In this document: one piece after another, positions 1 through 7,641 of the stretch
Numbering within the stretch: the first letter of the stretch is position 1
How the letters are laid out: each line of letters starts with the position of its first letter
NCBI GenBank assembly: GCA_014729315.1
Contig: WJKD01000956.1
Location: 1-13,013, forward strand
DNA from: Promethearchaeota archaeon
GTDB lineage: Archaea > Asgardarchaeota > Lokiarchaeia > Sigynarchaeales > SOKP01
DNA length: 13,013 nucleotides
Direction of reading: 5' to 3'
The notes under the pieces: model-generated
Told to the model about the DNA's origin: nothing
Databases searched by the model: none
The model's input: the letters and a program-made list of their open reading frames with translations, nothing else
Position numbers and translations under genes: made by a program

Positions 1-851
1 AAATTGCGCTGAACGGAAAGACCGCGACCGAGCTGATCGAAACGCAGAAGCGGTACGATATTTTCGTGCGTTTTCAGGAGCCGTTCCGGAAAGATGAATC
101 GGACATCGAAAATATTCTGATCGAAACTGCTGCGGGGTACCGCATTCCTGTCAGCGAAGTGGCGAGCATCATCGAGGACCGGAATCCGGCAATTATCCGC
201 CGCGAGAACGCGCTGCGCCGGGTGATGATTCAGTGCAATGTCAACGATCGCGACATCGGCAGCGCGGTGGATGAAATGAAAGCCAGAATTGCCGGACTGC
301 AGATGCCTTCCGGGTATTTCATCACATTCGGCGGGACGTATGAAAATCAAATCCACGCGATGCGGCAACTGACCGTTGTGATCCTGCTGACAATTGTCAT
401 CGTGTTCTCACTGTTGGTGGTGAGTTTCCGCTCCGTGAAAAATGCCCTGCTGATCATAATCAATATTCCGCTGGCACTGGCTGGCGGTATTCTGATCCTG
501 TTCATTTCCGGGAATACGCTTTCCGTGCCGTCGATTGTGGGATTCGTTGCGTTGATCGGGATCGCGGTGCAGGACGGCATCGTGCTGGTCAGCCACATCA
601 ACGGATACAGGAAACAGAGGATCGACATTCGGGAGGCTGTGGTCAAAGCGGGCAACAATAAAATCCGCCCGGTATTAATGACGACATTCACCACCATGCT
701 CGGACTCGTCCCGCTGGTGCTGCGTCATGCGACCGGCTCGGAAATCCAGCAGCCGCTGGCAATCGTCATCATGTTCGGGCTGCTCTTTTCGACGATCATC
801 ACGCTGGGCGTGCTACCGACGCTTTATTTGGTGATGGAGAAAAGCAGGTAA
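1..851 (+). CDS. Heavy-metal/multidrug efflux RND permease, CusA/CzcA type (5' partial)
   Basis: This is the C-terminal part of an inner-membrane RND pump that exports metal ions or drugs by proton antiport in a tripartite complex. The frame is open from base 3, so the gene starts left of the window; the GTG at 66 is only an internal Val codon. The visible protein has the end of a periplasmic porter domain, with the family-typical stretch RIPVSEVASI. A run of membrane helices follows, starting near LTVVILLTIVIVFSLLVV. The signature GIAVQDGIVLVSHIN and the PVLMTTFTTMLGLVPLVL segment match the last helices of HME-RND pumps. It ends cleanly after the final helix (ITLGVLPTLYLVMEKSR, then TAA), with no long tail. 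It is GC-richer than the operon to its right: bases 721-780 contain 37 G/C of 60. CusA/CzcA is preferred over AcrB-like by motif style, but the substrate cannot be told. Confidence 0.93.
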   Translation, partial: IALNGKTATELIETQKRYDIFVRFQEPFRKDESDIENILIETAAGYRIPVSEVASIIEDRNPAIIRRENALRRVMIQCNVNDRDIGSAVDEMKARIAGLQMPSGYFITFGGTYENQIHAMRQLTVVILLTIVIVFSLLVVSFRSVKNALLIIINIPLALAGGILILFISGNTLSVPSIVGFVALIGIAVQDGIVLVSHINGYRKQRIDIREAVVKAGNNKIRPVLMTTFTTMLGLVPLVLRHATGSEIQQPLAIVIMFGLLFSTIITLGVLPTLYLVMEKSR

Positions 852-887
852 ATACAAAGGCTCATGAGGTCTGCAAAGATAGATAAT

Positions 888-902
888 ATAAGATTCTCTT
901 AT
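888..902. terminator. Small hairpin between convergent genes, possible weak terminator
   Basis: ATAAGA (888-893) and TCTTAT (897-902) form a perfect 6-bp stem with a 3-base loop in the 117-base gap between the converging pump and NACHT genes. The stem is AT-rich and no clear T-run follows on either strand, so a terminator role is only suggested by position. The rest of 852-968 shows nothing else I can support. Confidence 0.2.
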
Positions 903-968
903 CTCCATACGGCAATTAGATGTAAAAATACGTTTTCGGAACAAGCTAGAATTTAGACTCTGTAAAAT

Positions 969-3900
969 TCAGTCTTTGTGAATTTCTCTTGCCAGGCGAA
1001 TTCCTTCAAAAGCGGGCAGCCGATTGTAACTTCGCATTTTAATGATAAATACACACCAAAAAGCCTGAAGCGTTTTTTTAAGATGTTCTTCTTGATTCGT
1101 ATAGAGGTAATGTTCCGCCAACGTTAAAAGCTGGTGTTTGGCATTCGTGTAGTTTTTACTAATTTTTCTGTCACGAACCAATTCGATATCATCAATTTCG
1201 AATTTGTTTTTATCAATCTTGTTTAGAAAATCCAGACTTTGTTCCAAATCAACAGGTTTCTTTAAGTAGAATACCGAGCTTTGCTCAAGCTGTAGAACAA
1301 AATCATGAGAATGTCGTGCGAATTGATTCTGGTAATTATGAACCTCGTTTTTCATCAAACTAAGCTGATTTATTGAAGCTGATAAGTGCCTTTCGATAAC
1401 CGATATATCAGACGGTTGATAAGAATTGTAACCAACTTTACTATACTGTAATCTGCTTAGTTCAATCAACTGTTGCTCCAACTTTTCGAGGTGAGTTTTG
1501 TCAATTTCAATGGGGTAACTTAATTTCTGGGCATTATTTGATAATTTTGATTTCAATTTTTTAATTTCATTAATTTCTCCCAAAAATTGATCAACTTCAA
1601 CAGGAAGCCTTTTTAGTAGCTCCTCAGAATCTTTTCTAATTAACATGTTATAAATATCATCGAATTTTTTTCCAAGAGAACTTAACTTTTGATGTAATAA
1701 TTCTAACAAATGAAGTAAAGTCGGATGGTATTCTGGATAGCGTTGAATTTCATGAGACATAGCATTTGCAAATTTTTCATTAAACTCATTCGTAAGCTCC
1801 GTGTTACTTCCAAATAAAAACTGTTTATCATGAATCCAGTATCCAATTCGATTATTTGCCAGAAATTTGAAATTCGGATCCGAATCGTCCTCATTTATTG
1901 AAACCTGTTTCAATTCATCTTCAGTTGCCAACCGGAAAGAAGATTTAAAATGCCCTAACCGACGTGCTTTATTATTTAGCCACCTCGTAAACTCCAAGGC
2001 ATCGGCATATCGGATTCCGCGAATAGGCTTAAGTCCTTCCCCTTTGGGATAGCTAAAAGCTCTCCACTGATCCGGGCGATTATTGGTCTCATCGATAAAA
2101 TCCTGATATTCAACCTGACTAACCATGAACGGATCGATTTCTGTGTCATCGCTTAAGCGAACCATTTTCTTCAAACGAATTTCAAAGATTAAATCAGCCG
2201 CCATTTTTCGTTTCTCAGATTCATGGGAGTCTATCTCTGTGAGCAATTCCTTTTCAAGTCTTCTTCGTGTATCAGGCTCAATTCTTAATGCTTCCAAAGA
2301 TATTTCATAGGCTAATTTTAATTTTTCCAGTCTGTTTCCCGTAGAATTCAAGCACTGTTTAACAATTTCTGTTGCATCAGCAATAGCAGAGTAAAGAAGT
2401 ATTGTTTCATGCCACCAGCTTTCCCCTACTCTTTCAACGATAATGTTATTTCTTTTTGATTCTTTTATCTCAGCGGCTGCTAAATATTCCTGGTAAGTTT
2501 TATGTGAAAATTGTATGTGTTCTTTATCCACTTCAATTAAAAAACCGGTTTCGCGCATTATTGCTTCGATTATTTCTCTGCTATTTTCGGGCTTAAGGTT
2601 CAACGATTCGAGGGATGTTCTGAGAATTTCCGCTACTGTTTCATAAGATATTTCTTGCTTTCCTCGTATCATCATATTCATTGCCAGAATTTGCAGAAGA
2701 AAAAGCTTCTGATAAATTCCGAGTTTTACACCTCGTATTTCTGTTTCCATCCGTCGACTTAGCAAAACCTTGCAAATATCCGCGTAAAGTGCGGCTCTTC
2801 GCTCTGGCAAGTCGCCGATAAACCTATGAACCATTGTGATCATTGTCAATAAGAGCGGATTGATCGCTAATTTTGAAAGGGCTTCAGATTTTGTAATTCT
2901 TTGAAAGAGGTCTTGCGCCTTATTTTTCGCGTGGACTTGAATTTCCAATCCCTTTTTCTTCAATCCGGCTGCTAATACTTCTACAGAACTATACCAATTA
3001 TGCACGAAGGTATGAATTTGCTTAAAATCAAAATCAATTAACTCCAGAATAGTGGCTTTTAATTCGGATTCATAATTTATCATCGAATGATAGCCATGTG
3101 GACGGGAGGTGATAATGAACTTAACAGAGTGATATAATTCCGTTTGTTTTTTTACCCAATTATATACCTGTTCCCTTTCCTTTTGATCTGCAACCTCGTC
3201 AAGACCATCCAGCATAACGATGCATTTATTCTTATTTTTATGAAACTGGCGCTGGAACCAAAATTTTGGTGGTTCCAATTGTTTGGCATCATTTTGAATA
3301 ATCTCTGCCAGCGTTTTATCCCTTCCTTTATTCGACGAAATTTCTTTTGCAAAACTTTTAAACTGCAATAGAACAGGAATATATCGTTTCTTTTTTACCG
3401 GAGTGTCCCGTAGCGCCAATCGAAGCGTGATGTATTGGAGCAGCGTGGTTTTACCTGAACCGGGTTTTCCGATTAACATCAAAATTCGAAATTCCGGATC
3501 GTCTTTTTCAAGCAAAGTCCATATCTCGGTTTTAAACTCATCTTTTTCTCTCCTTTTTCTATGGTAGAATGTGAGCTCAAGATCGATGAAGACATCTTGC
3601 AATTTAAGCAAATACGGACTTTGAACTGACATCCCCTGGACATTAAAAAAGCTGTGGTTTGCTTTTAAGTTCTGGATATAGCGTTTAAAAAAGCCGGAAA
3701 AAACTGACTGACAATAATATTCTACCGGATCATGAATGCGTTTGGAAAAAGTATTTATAACAGTTTCTTTGGTCTTCTTCAAAATTTCTTTTAAGATTGA
3801 AAAAATAAACACAAAAAGCAAATAGATTGTATAAATGAAAAGAGAAACAAATGGATATTCCTTTATAAAACGTTCAAACGAGTCAATTGCTATTAGACTA

Positions 3901-3986
3901 TAAGGCAGTGCTGATAGAAGCAGTTTGAATATAATAGTTTTAAAATTGAGAGAATCCTGATTACCATTTCCATTTTGTTGACCCAT
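969..3986 (-). CDS. Membrane-anchored NACHT (STAND) NTPase with FGE/SUMF1-like module
   Basis: This is the last gene of the operon, 1005 aa. Two hydrophobic segments (about 18-35 and 46-68) are followed by a Lys-rich stretch, which places the rest in the cytoplasm. The NACHT domain is clear: Walker A GKPGSGKTT (173-181), Walker B IVMLDGLDEV (256-265), sensor-1-like FIITSRP (290-296), and the typical late motif FSHKTYQEYLAA (493-504). Residues about 610-727 resemble the FGE-sulfatase/SUMF1 fold: MVSQVEYQDFID, then PIRGIRYADALEFTRWL, FRLATEDEL and GYWIHD. They contain no cysteine and lack the usual RGGSW ending, so this is probably a binding module and not an oxidase. Residues about 735-1005 are helical, charged and unrecognised. 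NACHT proteins switch by ATP-driven oligomerisation in signalling and antiphage defence; the role here is inferred. AGGA lies 9 bases before the ATG, supporting this start. The previous gene ends 26 bases upstream. Confidence 0.9.
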   Translation of the reverse strand: MGQQNGNGNQDSLNFKTIIFKLLLSALPYSLIAIDSFERFIKEYPFVSLFIYTIYLLFVFIFSILKEILKKTKETVINTFSKRIHDPVEYYCQSVFSGFFKRYIQNLKANHSFFNVQGMSVQSPYLLKLQDVFIDLELTFYHRKRREKDEFKTEIWTLLEKDDPEFRILMLIGKPGSGKTTLLQYITLRLALRDTPVKKKRYIPVLLQFKSFAKEISSNKGRDKTLAEIIQNDAKQLEPPKFWFQRQFHKNKNKCIVMLDGLDEVADQKEREQVYNWVKKQTELYHSVKFIITSRPHGYHSMINYESELKATILELIDFDFKQIHTFVHNWYSSVEVLAAGLKKKGLEIQVHAKNKAQDLFQRITKSEALSKLAINPLLLTMITMVHRFIGDLPERRAALYADICKVLLSRRMETEIRGVKLGIYQKLFLLQILAMNMMIRGKQEISYETVAEILRTSLESLNLKPENSREIIEAIMRETGFLIEVDKEHIQFSHKTYQEYLAAAEIKESKRNNIIVERVGESWWHETILLYSAIADATEIVKQCLNSTGNRLEKLKLAYEISLEALRIEPDTRRRLEKELLTEIDSHESEKRKMAADLIFEIRLKKMVRLSDDTEIDPFMVSQVEYQDFIDETNNRPDQWRAFSYPKGEGLKPIRGIRYADALEFTRWLNNKARRLGHFKSSFRLATEDELKQVSINEDDSDPNFKFLANNRIGYWIHDKQFLFGSNTELTNEFNEKFANAMSHEIQRYPEYHPTLLHLLELLHQKLSSLGKKFDDIYNMLIRKDSEELLKRLPVEVDQFLGEINEIKKLKSKLSNNAQKLSYPIEIDKTHLEKLEQQLIELSRLQYSKVGYNSYQPSDISVIERHLSASINQLSLMKNEVHNYQNQFARHSHDFVLQLEQSSVFYLKKPVDLEQSLDFLNKIDKNKFEIDDIELVRDRKISKNYTNAKHQLLTLAEHYLYTNQEEHLKKTLQAFWCVFIIKMRSYNRLPAFEGIRLAREIHKD

Positions 3987-4012
3987 AGTGTCTTATCCTA
4001 TAATCTTAGGTG

Positions 4013-6109
4013 TTATTCACCAATGGCATATAAATACCCATCATCAGCAACGATGTAAAGTGTTTGATTTAATACTAAAGGCGTGGAACGTACGGGTCCA
4101 TCAACGACCAGGCGCCAGAGCATGTTTTGAATATTGCCAGCCTCAAGGGCTAAGATTTCCCCGGCATCGCTGCCCACATAAATAACTCCTCCTGTTAAAG
4201 CAGGAGAAGAATAAATAGCACCGTTGGCTTTAAAGGTCATTATAGGCGTCCAATTTTGTGTGGAAATCCGTTCTTCATTTCTCTGATCTGTTAAATCAAA
4301 CGTTTTAAAGACATAAATGAGAGAATCGGCTGAACAGAAATAGACCAATGAATCATCTATTGCCGGAGATGCATGAATAGCTCCTTTGGCTTTGAATCTT
4401 TTCAAAATATTCTGAACAATAAAGCCACCTTCGCTGTGCCTGGAATTTATTTGTTCAGGAATTGCATAAACATACCCTGCGTGATCACCAAAATAGGCAA
4501 CTCCTTTCGAAAATGCAGCAGATGCAGTTATTTTCGCTTGCGCCGGATATACCCATGTTGTATTAATGAAAAAATTCGCATTCGGTTTGTTTATAGAGAT
4601 CGCATAGAAGCGACCATCATGACCGCCGAACATTGCCAGTGAATCGCCCACTACCGGTGGGGCAGTAATCTTGCTTTGTCCTTCCGTCCAAACCCAATTC
4701 GTGAATCGTTCGTATCGATAGTTTGCACTTCGAAATTGACCCGAATTTGTACCAAACAGAACGCGACTGGAGGTCGCCAGTGGCGAACTATCATGGATTT
4801 CCTGGAAATAATCCATTCGGGGATTATTTTCAAAAATTTTAATCTGCCTGAAGTCTGATAAAGGCAGGATAAATAGAGTACCGCGTGGGGCATCAAGCCA
4901 TAAGAGATCGTCCAGAATTGCCGGCGTTGATTGAGAGAAACCATGTTCTTTATTGATGAAATGAATTTTTTCGCCATTCGCCGGATTAAGAAAAACAATC
5001 CCTCCCAATTCGGGCGCCACCTGAATCAGCATATCAATATACATAATCGGAGATATAAGTCCCACCTTACCAACATAGGTCCGCCATTTTACGACAGGGG
5101 AAACAATTCCCTCTCCTGGTATTCTTCCGGTTCGGTTTCGATTAAATCGAAATTGGGGTGTATAGTTTTCACGTTGCGAAGTTATCGTTTTTCGCTGCCA
5201 ATTTTGTAACTGATCGTATTGATTTTTTAAAATGTTAATTGTCTGTTCGAGTGTCGGATTTTTTCCCCGGGCACTTTCAAATTGTTTTTCGCCCTTATCA
5301 GGATCATTTTTATAAAAGTTAAATAGTGCTTCGGTTAGGTCAATAGCACCGCTTTGCTCGCCAATCATCATTTGGATGTTTTTCGCAATAGCGCTTTTCA
5401 GGATATAGTCGGAATTGTATAATTCTGATTCAAAAGGGGTTTCTGCGAAGCGTGACAAATTAGCAAAGAATTGGATATACTCGTTTAACGATATTTTTTC
5501 AAGGAACATCGGATGTTTTAGAATCCCTAAAAAATAGGGAGCTGCTTCAATCGCGTCATCCAGTGAAATATTCTTTGCTGAATCAGGCTCTGCTTTTTCT
5601 AATAGTGCATTTGCGAGCCCGATTTGGGCTGTAAGATTTTCAGGCTGATAAAACAAGATATTTCGGTAGGTTTGAATAGCCGACTCCAAATTCCCCTGCC
5701 CTTTCAATGCAGCAGCTAATCCCACGGCTGCGTTGACAGCTTGAATATTTTTGCGCAATACCGCCTGAAAATGTTTCTCTGCCTGAGACCATTTTTTCTC
5801 GTTTAAAGCAATATTCCCTATAATCAGATTCGCAGAATCAACCAGCACCCTGGATTCCAGTAATTTCTGTGCCAGAACTAATGCACTATCCGGCTGATTT
5901 TTCCGGTAACTATTCATTATTTTTTCAAAGTGGAGCGAAGCTTTATCTTCCTGATTTCTGAATGCCTGAGTTGCATTTTCACTGATAATAATAACAAAAA
6001 TCAGAATAAAAATAATGGAAAATGAAATAAAATAAACTGATTTGAGATTCCAGTTCTTTATTTTTTCCAGCGTAGTATTGATTTTTTTAATCGAAAATAT
6101 TTTCAACAT
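4013..6109 (-). CDS. Membrane-anchored TPR and PQQ/BamB-like beta-propeller protein
   Basis: This 698-aa protein has a Lys-rich N-terminus (1-23) and one hydrophobic helix (about 24-43), and no cleavage site is evident. By the positive-inside rule the remainder should be periplasmic. Residues about 55-175 form helical TPR-like repeats, for example KWSQAEKHFQAVLRK and NLESAIQTYRNILFYQPEN. From about 318 there is a PQQ-type propeller, opened by FNRNRTGR. Eight related repeats can be counted, beginning near 349, 391, 439, 480, 526, 577, 631 and 672, with the form ITAPPVVGDSLAMFGGHDG or IYSSPALTGGVIYVGSDAG. Eight blades is the number seen in BamB and quinoprotein dehydrogenases. I see no case for enzyme activity; a ligand- or protein-binding scaffold is more likely. 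The gene starts 14 bases after the small TPR-like gene and ends 26 before the NACHT gene. Its Shine-Dalgarno signal is weak. Confidence 0.85.
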   Translation of the reverse strand: MLKIFSIKKINTTLEKIKNWNLKSVYFISFSIIFILIFVIIISENATQAFRNQEDKASLHFEKIMNSYRKNQPDSALVLAQKLLESRVLVDSANLIIGNIALNEKKWSQAEKHFQAVLRKNIQAVNAAVGLAAALKGQGNLESAIQTYRNILFYQPENLTAQIGLANALLEKAEPDSAKNISLDDAIEAAPYFLGILKHPMFLEKISLNEYIQFFANLSRFAETPFESELYNSDYILKSAIAKNIQMMIGEQSGAIDLTEALFNFYKNDPDKGEKQFESARGKNPTLEQTINILKNQYDQLQNWQRKTITSQRENYTPQFRFNRNRTGRIPGEGIVSPVVKWRTYVGKVGLISPIMYIDMLIQVAPELGGIVFLNPANGEKIHFINKEHGFSQSTPAILDDLLWLDAPRGTLFILPLSDFRQIKIFENNPRMDYFQEIHDSSPLATSSRVLFGTNSGQFRSANYRYERFTNWVWTEGQSKITAPPVVGDSLAMFGGHDGRFYAISINKPNANFFINTTWVYPAQAKITASAAFSKGVAYFGDHAGYVYAIPEQINSRHSEGGFIVQNILKRFKAKGAIHASPAIDDSLVYFCSADSLIYVFKTFDLTDQRNEERISTQNWTPIMTFKANGAIYSSPALTGGVIYVGSDAGEILALEAGNIQNMLWRLVVDGPVRSTPLVLNQTLYIVADDGYLYAIGE

Positions 6110-6123
6110 GGCAACTAATTTCT

Positions 6124-6417
6124 TTATTGTTCATTCGAATTGCTTAATTGAGTTTTTAATACAATAGCTTCCTTAATGAACTTTTTTTGGGGGATCAACG
6201 ATTTTTGGTATAATTGTATTGCTTTGTTTAAAGCTATTATGGCGCTTTGCGTATCATTATTATCCGAAAAGTAATGGGCTGCCTTGACATATTCATGTGC
6301 TTGCGGAATAATTACTTTATTTATTCGCTGCTCTCGTTGATATAACGGAAAGCAAACCAGCAAAAGTACTAAAAAAGCGATAATCGTTGCTCTATTTTTT
6401 TTCATCAGAGTATTCAT
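6124..6417 (-). CDS. Small membrane-anchored helical (TPR-like) protein
   Basis: This protein has 97 aa. A basic N-terminus (MKKNR) precedes one hydrophobic helix (about 9-26, IIAFLVLLLVCFPLY), so the C-terminal part should face the periplasm. Residues about 36-90 are predicted helical. EYVKAAHYFSDNNDTQSAI followed by IALNKAIQLYQ looks like a single TPR-type hairpin. The layout (anchor, then helical pair containing N...SA.....K) resembles the N-terminus of the downstream propeller protein, so the two may pair or be distant paralogs. The gaps of 39 and 14 bases to its neighbours place it inside the operon. A second Met at residue 5 (codon 6403-6405) is an alternative start, and neither has a strong Shine-Dalgarno. 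I do not recognise a named family. The function is unknown; accessory subunit is an inference. Confidence 0.7.
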   Translation of the reverse strand: MNTLMKKNRATIIAFLVLLLVCFPLYQREQRINKVIIPQAHEYVKAAHYFSDNNDTQSAIIALNKAIQLYQKSLIPQKKFIKEAIVLKTQLSNSNEQ

Positions 6418-6456
6418 GATATTGTCAATTCTTTTTAATACAATTAATGGTTAATT

Positions 6457-7632
6457 TTAATTATTTATGAGGTGCTTATAATGATCTTTAATTAGCAAAT
6501 TATGCTTTGAGACAAGTTCATTGAAAAATTCAAAATCAGTATTAACTCTGGTAATTTTTGAATAATCGCCAATAACTTCGCTCAGAATAAATTGCGAAAA
6601 AGATGCCGGGAATAATGACATCAAAATAGTATCTTCATCTGCAAGATATCGTTTTTGTAAAAGACGCCAGGCTTGATGAAATTCTCTCCTTAACAAAATT
6701 AGTCTTGCGCCATCAAGTGGTTGAAAATTTGATTTGTGATACTCAAAAGCAAGTTGAATTAAAAGCTTTTTTTCTTCATTGATAGAATTTGTCCAACAGC
6801 GCCTGATAAAGCGATCAATGACTTTTTGTGTTTTGTTAGACCAATTAGGAGCTATTCGTGAAAGATAGTATTGCTCGACATCGCGGGTTGAATGAAAATA
6901 TTCGCAACACAGTTGTAAAATCAAGGGAATACCATTACTCACCTCGATCAATTTTAATACATGATTCTCATCTTTCAAGTAATTGGGAAAATGTTCGCTA
7001 AGATACTCCCTGACTTCACTGTCCGAAAATGGTTTGAGCACAATAGTGGAAAAGATATTGAAAAAAGGAGATACGAGGAGTTCAGTATCATGACAAAGCT
7101 GAGACAATTCAGTCAACGTGCTGACAACCAGCCCGAAATTATAATCGACTTTGTTATTTGCCAAATTTTTTAAGGACCACAAAAATTCACCACCAAATTG
7201 GGGATTGGCTAACAGGTTGTCAAAATCATCGAGGAATAAGATAAAATTAAAATTTTCTAATTTTGCTTTATAGAAAAAATTTTCAACTGTATAATAATCG
7301 AGATTATTTTCTTTTGATAATCTTGTAGCAGTAGATTTCAGCGCCTCATGATGCAGATTTACTTTCAGATGTAAAAAAATATCACGCCAGAAATCATCCG
7401 GTGAGTACACTTTTGTCGGAAGGTATTCAGGGCATGCGAAATACAAAATATGAAAAATATTTGTATCAAATTTAAATCGTGAAAGCGTATCTGGTTCAAT
7501 TAAATATTTTAACAATGCAGTTTTCCCGAATCCGCTATCACCCCGGAGGGCACAGCTTTGATTTTGATATTTGATCCTCGTTACAACGGCGTCAATTTCC
7601 TGCTTCCGTCCAATGAAAAAATCCATCTTCAT
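6457..7632 (-). CDS. Soluble STAND/Orc-type ATPase
   Basis: This protein has 391 aa and no membrane segment. It opens with the FIGRKQEID box that precedes the P-loop in Orc/STAND-like ATPases. Walker A is GDSGFGKTALL (31-41) and Walker B is ILFLDDFDNLL (131-141). A sensor-1-like strand FGLVVSTLTEL lies at 167-177. The GxP motif of this ATPase clade is in VSNGIPLILQLCCEYF (231-246) and begins a helical lid. The last 120 residues are helical, with no clear effector domain. It resembles the C-terminal ATPase of the gene just upstream, so the two may work as a pair, for example in mixed oligomers; that is inference. Its start lies 9 bases after the upstream stop, suggesting translational coupling. 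An AGG lies 8 bases before the ATG, and Met3 is an alternative start. The exact family is not recognised and no gene symbol is justified. Confidence 0.85.
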   Translation of the reverse strand: MKMDFFIGRKQEIDAVVTRIKYQNQSCALRGDSGFGKTALLKYLIEPDTLSRFKFDTNIFHILYFACPEYLPTKVYSPDDFWRDIFLHLKVNLHHEALKSTATRLSKENNLDYYTVENFFYKAKLENFNFILFLDDFDNLLANPQFGGEFLWSLKNLANNKVDYNFGLVVSTLTELSQLCHDTELLVSPFFNIFSTIVLKPFSDSEVREYLSEHFPNYLKDENHVLKLIEVSNGIPLILQLCCEYFHSTRDVEQYYLSRIAPNWSNKTQKVIDRFIRRCWTNSINEEKKLLIQLAFEYHKSNFQPLDGARLILLRREFHQAWRLLQKRYLADEDTILMSLFPASFSQFILSEVIGDYSKITRVNTDFEFFNELVSKHNLLIKDHYKHLINN

Positions 7633-7641
7633 AAATACAAC

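Noticed and set aside
949..970. GAATTT/AAATTC hairpin as terminator of the NACHT gene
   Set aside because: The stem is almost all A/T, the loop is 10 bases, it overlaps the stop codon and no T-run follows.
1806..2159. Diversity-generating retroelement target
   Set aside because: The FGE-like fold is used by such targets, but no reverse transcriptase or template repeat is visible in the window and the module is internal, not C-terminal.
4651..4998. Second minus-strand frame of 115 codons
   Set aside because: It overlaps the propeller repeats in another frame and has no domain sense, while the main frame is intact throughout.
4013..6109. Quinoprotein dehydrogenase or BamB itself
   Set aside because: The eight repeats match the fold, but the TPR region, the non-cleaved anchor and the operon context fit neither a PQQ enzyme nor the outer-membrane assembly lipoprotein.
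6345..6375. Lipoprotein signal (lipobox) in the 97-aa protein, LLVC
   Set aside because: The residue before the cysteine is Val and not Gly, Ala or Ser, so lipoprotein processing is not supported; a plain membrane anchor fits better.
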